In this document: piece by piece, positions 13,497 through 14,771 of the stretch
How the letters are laid out: the number at the start of each line of letters is the position of its first letter
Numbering within the stretch: position 1 is the stretch's first letter
DNA from: AP-16 sp036395835
GTDB taxonomy: Bacteria > Pseudomonadota > Alphaproteobacteria > Rhizobiales > Xanthobacteraceae
Length of the DNA stretch: 14,771 nucleotides
Assembly (NCBI GenBank): GCA_036395835.1
Contig: DASWCW010000265.1
Location: 1-14,771 of the forward strand
Direction: 5' to 3'
Translations under genes and position numbers: made by a program
Notes under the pieces: generated by a model
Told to the model about the DNA's origin: nothing
Seen by the model: the letters and a program-made list of their open reading frames with translations, nothing else
Databases searched by the model: none

Positions 13497-13517
13497 ACCT
13501 CCCCCTGGGGGGGAGGT
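13497..13517. repeat. perfect 9-bp hairpin, same core as 12431-12525
   Basis: ACCTCCCCC (13497-13505) and GGGGGAGGT (13509-13517) form a hairpin with a TGG loop. The core is that of the element at 12445-12510. It lies after the HIBADH-like gene, between convergent genes. Confidence 0.65.
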
Positions 13518-13520
13518 CGG

Positions 13521-13616
13521 CGAGCATCGACAGACGCGAGCCGGGAGTGGGTGCAGCTTGACTGACCCACCCCGGCAGCTCGCAACATGCTCGCTGTGAA
13601 GCGCGCGCGATGCTCG
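13521..13616. repeat. nested long inverted repeat
   Basis: The end pieces CGAGCATCG (13521-13529) and CGATGCTCG (13608-13616) are inverted. Inside them a cgagCCGGGAGTGGGT segment pairs with ACCCACCCCGG (about 13565-13575) and AGCTCG. The result is a long, interrupted stem between the convergent HIBADH-like and protease genes. It probably ends transcription on both strands, although no T-run is seen. Confidence 0.5.
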
Positions 13617-13628
13617 GCAGCGAACTGA

Positions 13629-14771
13629 TCACCGCCGGTGCGGGCCCCAGGGGCCGCCGTCGCCGCCGGGCTCGCTCGAGCCCCAGGGGCCGGCCCGGCG
13701 CGGCTCGCCGCCGAGCTCGATCGGCGGTCGCTCCGGCAGGAACGGCTTTTCGCCCCCGCCCCACGGGCCGCCGGATTCCGGCTCACCGGCCGCGCCGGCC
13801 TCTTCGCCCGTTTCCTCCTCGGGCGCCGGCAAGGCGATCGGCCCCGGATCGTGTCCGCCCGCGTAGCGCACCAGGGCCTCGACCCGTTTGTCGACCGGCG
13901 GATGGGTGTCGAACAGATTGGCGAAATCCGAGCGCGGATTGTCGATGCACATTTCCATGACGGCGGAATTCGCCCGCTCGAGATCGCCGCGGCCTTCGAT
14001 CTTGCGTAGCGCGGCGATCATCGCGTCGGGGTTCTTGGTGAGCTCGACCGATCCGGCGTCGGCGAGGAACTCGCGCGAGCGCGACAGCGCGAACCGGATC
14101 ATGACAGAGAGCAGCCAGGCGACCGCGATCAGCGCCAGCGCGATCACGATGGCGACCGCCGCGCCGCCGCCGCCGCGGGATTCGGATTCCCGGCGCCGGC
14201 CGCGCCAGTAGAGCCCGGCCTGGAAGAACATTCGCACGATCAGTTCGGCGAAGAACGCGATCACGCCGGCGATGACCACGGCGATGACCAAGAGCCGCAC
14301 GTCGCCGTTGCGGATGTGGGTGAGCTCGTGGCCGAGCACAGCCTCGATCTCCGGATCCTCGAGTTGCTCCAGCAGGCCGCGGGTGACCGTGATCGAATAT
14401 TGCTTCTGGTTCAGGCCGCTCGCGAACGCATTGAGCGCGTCGCTGTCCATCACCTTGAGCTTCGGCATGGTGAGCCCGCGCGAGATGCAGAGGTTCTCCA
14501 GAATGTTCCACAGCCGCGGCTCTTCCGTCCGCGAGACCTCGTAGCCGCCGGTCATCGCGTCGATCATGCGCTGGTGGAAATGATAGGCGATGAAGATCCA
14601 CGCGATGGTGCCGAGCGTCGCCCACGGCACGGCGACGACGAAATCGCGCAAGGCGGCTTGCAGCAAATAATCGATCGGAGCGTCGCCGGTGAGCCCTTCG
14701 GCGACCAGCGCGCCCGCATAGACCATGACATAGACGAGCAGGAACAGCCCGATCAGCAGCGCGACCGAGCG
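13629..14771 (-). CDS. M48 family metalloprotease, HtpX-like (partial)
   Basis: The 5' end is beyond the right edge. The frame is open to position 14771, and the 15 codons before Met 14726 read as a membrane segment (SVALLIGLFLLVYVMVYAG). Numbering from that Met, a second membrane segment follows (about 31-49). The zinc site is HELTH (133-137) with the third ligand Glu219 in SREFLADA. Two more hydrophobic segments lie at about 145-168 and 188-211, and THPPVDKRVEAL at 274-285. This matches membrane zinc peptidases that clear damaged membrane proteins. HtpX of E. coli ends near the THPP segment. Here a further 80 residues of acidic, Gly/Pro-rich sequence with three PWG repeats (GGPWGGGE, AGPWGSSE, GGPWGPHRR) follow, which look disordered. 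Confidence 0.88.
   Translation of the reverse strand, partial: RSVALLIGLFLLVYVMVYAGALVAEGLTGDAPIDYLLQAALRDFVVAVPWATLGTIAWIFIAYHFHQRMIDAMTGGYEVSRTEEPRLWNILENLCISRGLTMPKLKVMDSDALNAFASGLNQKQYSITVTRGLLEQLEDPEIEAVLGHELTHIRNGDVRLLVIAVVIAGVIAFFAELIVRMFFQAGLYWRGRRRESESRGGGGAAVAIVIALALIAVAWLLSVMIRFALSRSREFLADAGSVELTKNPDAMIAALRKIEGRGDLERANSAVMEMCIDNPRSDFANLFDTHPPVDKRVEALVRYAGGHDPGPIALPAPEEETGEEAGAAGEPESGGPWGGGEKPFLPERPPIELGGEPRRAGPWGSSEPGGDGGPWGPHRR

Noticed and set aside
12431..13616. Repeated hairpins considered as a CRISPR array
   Set aside because: The units are palindromic, irregularly spaced and inverted, with no regular spacers and no cas genes nearby. They fit dispersed intergenic palindromes.

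Overview
The window looks like a high-GC alphaproteobacterial chromosome, most likely Hyphomicrobiales (the Bradyrhizobium/Xanthobacteraceae side). The basis is the codon and GC style, a DUF6101-type protein (a family I know from this order), the neighbourhood of DUF6101, ubiA and rsmE, and intergenic palindromes built on CCTCCCCC/GGGGGAGG hairpins of a kind common in rhizobia. No tRNA, rRNA, CRISPR array or intact transposase was seen.

Positions 1 to about 4144 are an accessory, partly decayed block. Its left third (about 235-1100) has visibly lower GC and carries two minus-strand genes for small exported cysteine-containing proteins. One of them is broken by a one-base frameshift. A 23-base direct repeat (81-103 and 1332-1354) brackets this part. 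Next come an unrecognised minus-strand gene and the C-terminal remnant of a phage/ICE-type primase-helicase protein. Back to back with that remnant is a plus-strand run of small genes: an M41-peptidase-like remnant without its catalytic part, and three small hypothetical proteins. This run abuts the first 54 codons of a CoA-transferase gene whose homology stops at about 4144, so that position is a probable right edge of the insertion or rearrangement.

From 4144 on the sequence is core-like. An SDR dehydrogenase and the truncated CoA transferase form a minus-strand pair. A small conserved-looking protein (5313-5564) and a 375-base GC-rich gap follow. The DUF6101 gene converges on ubiA with 3 bases between them. 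ubiA overlaps by 4 bases an upstream gene for a Pro/Gly-repeat exported protein. Divergent from it are rsmE (16S rRNA m3U1498 methyltransferase) and a thioredoxin-fold, DUF255-like protein without cysteines.

A plus-strand catabolic cluster follows: a complete family III CoA transferase, a TcuA-like FAD dehydrogenase and a 3-hydroxyisobutyrate-dehydrogenase-like NAD(P) enzyme, separated by palindromic intergenic repeats. Together they suggest CoA activation and oxidation of an organic acid, but the substrate cannot be read from the sequence. The window ends inside an M48 (HtpX-like) membrane metalloprotease on the minus strand, whose N-terminus lies beyond the edge.

I found no clearly new biological system. 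The most interesting parts are the mosaic accessory block, its breakpoints and its small unassigned proteins.
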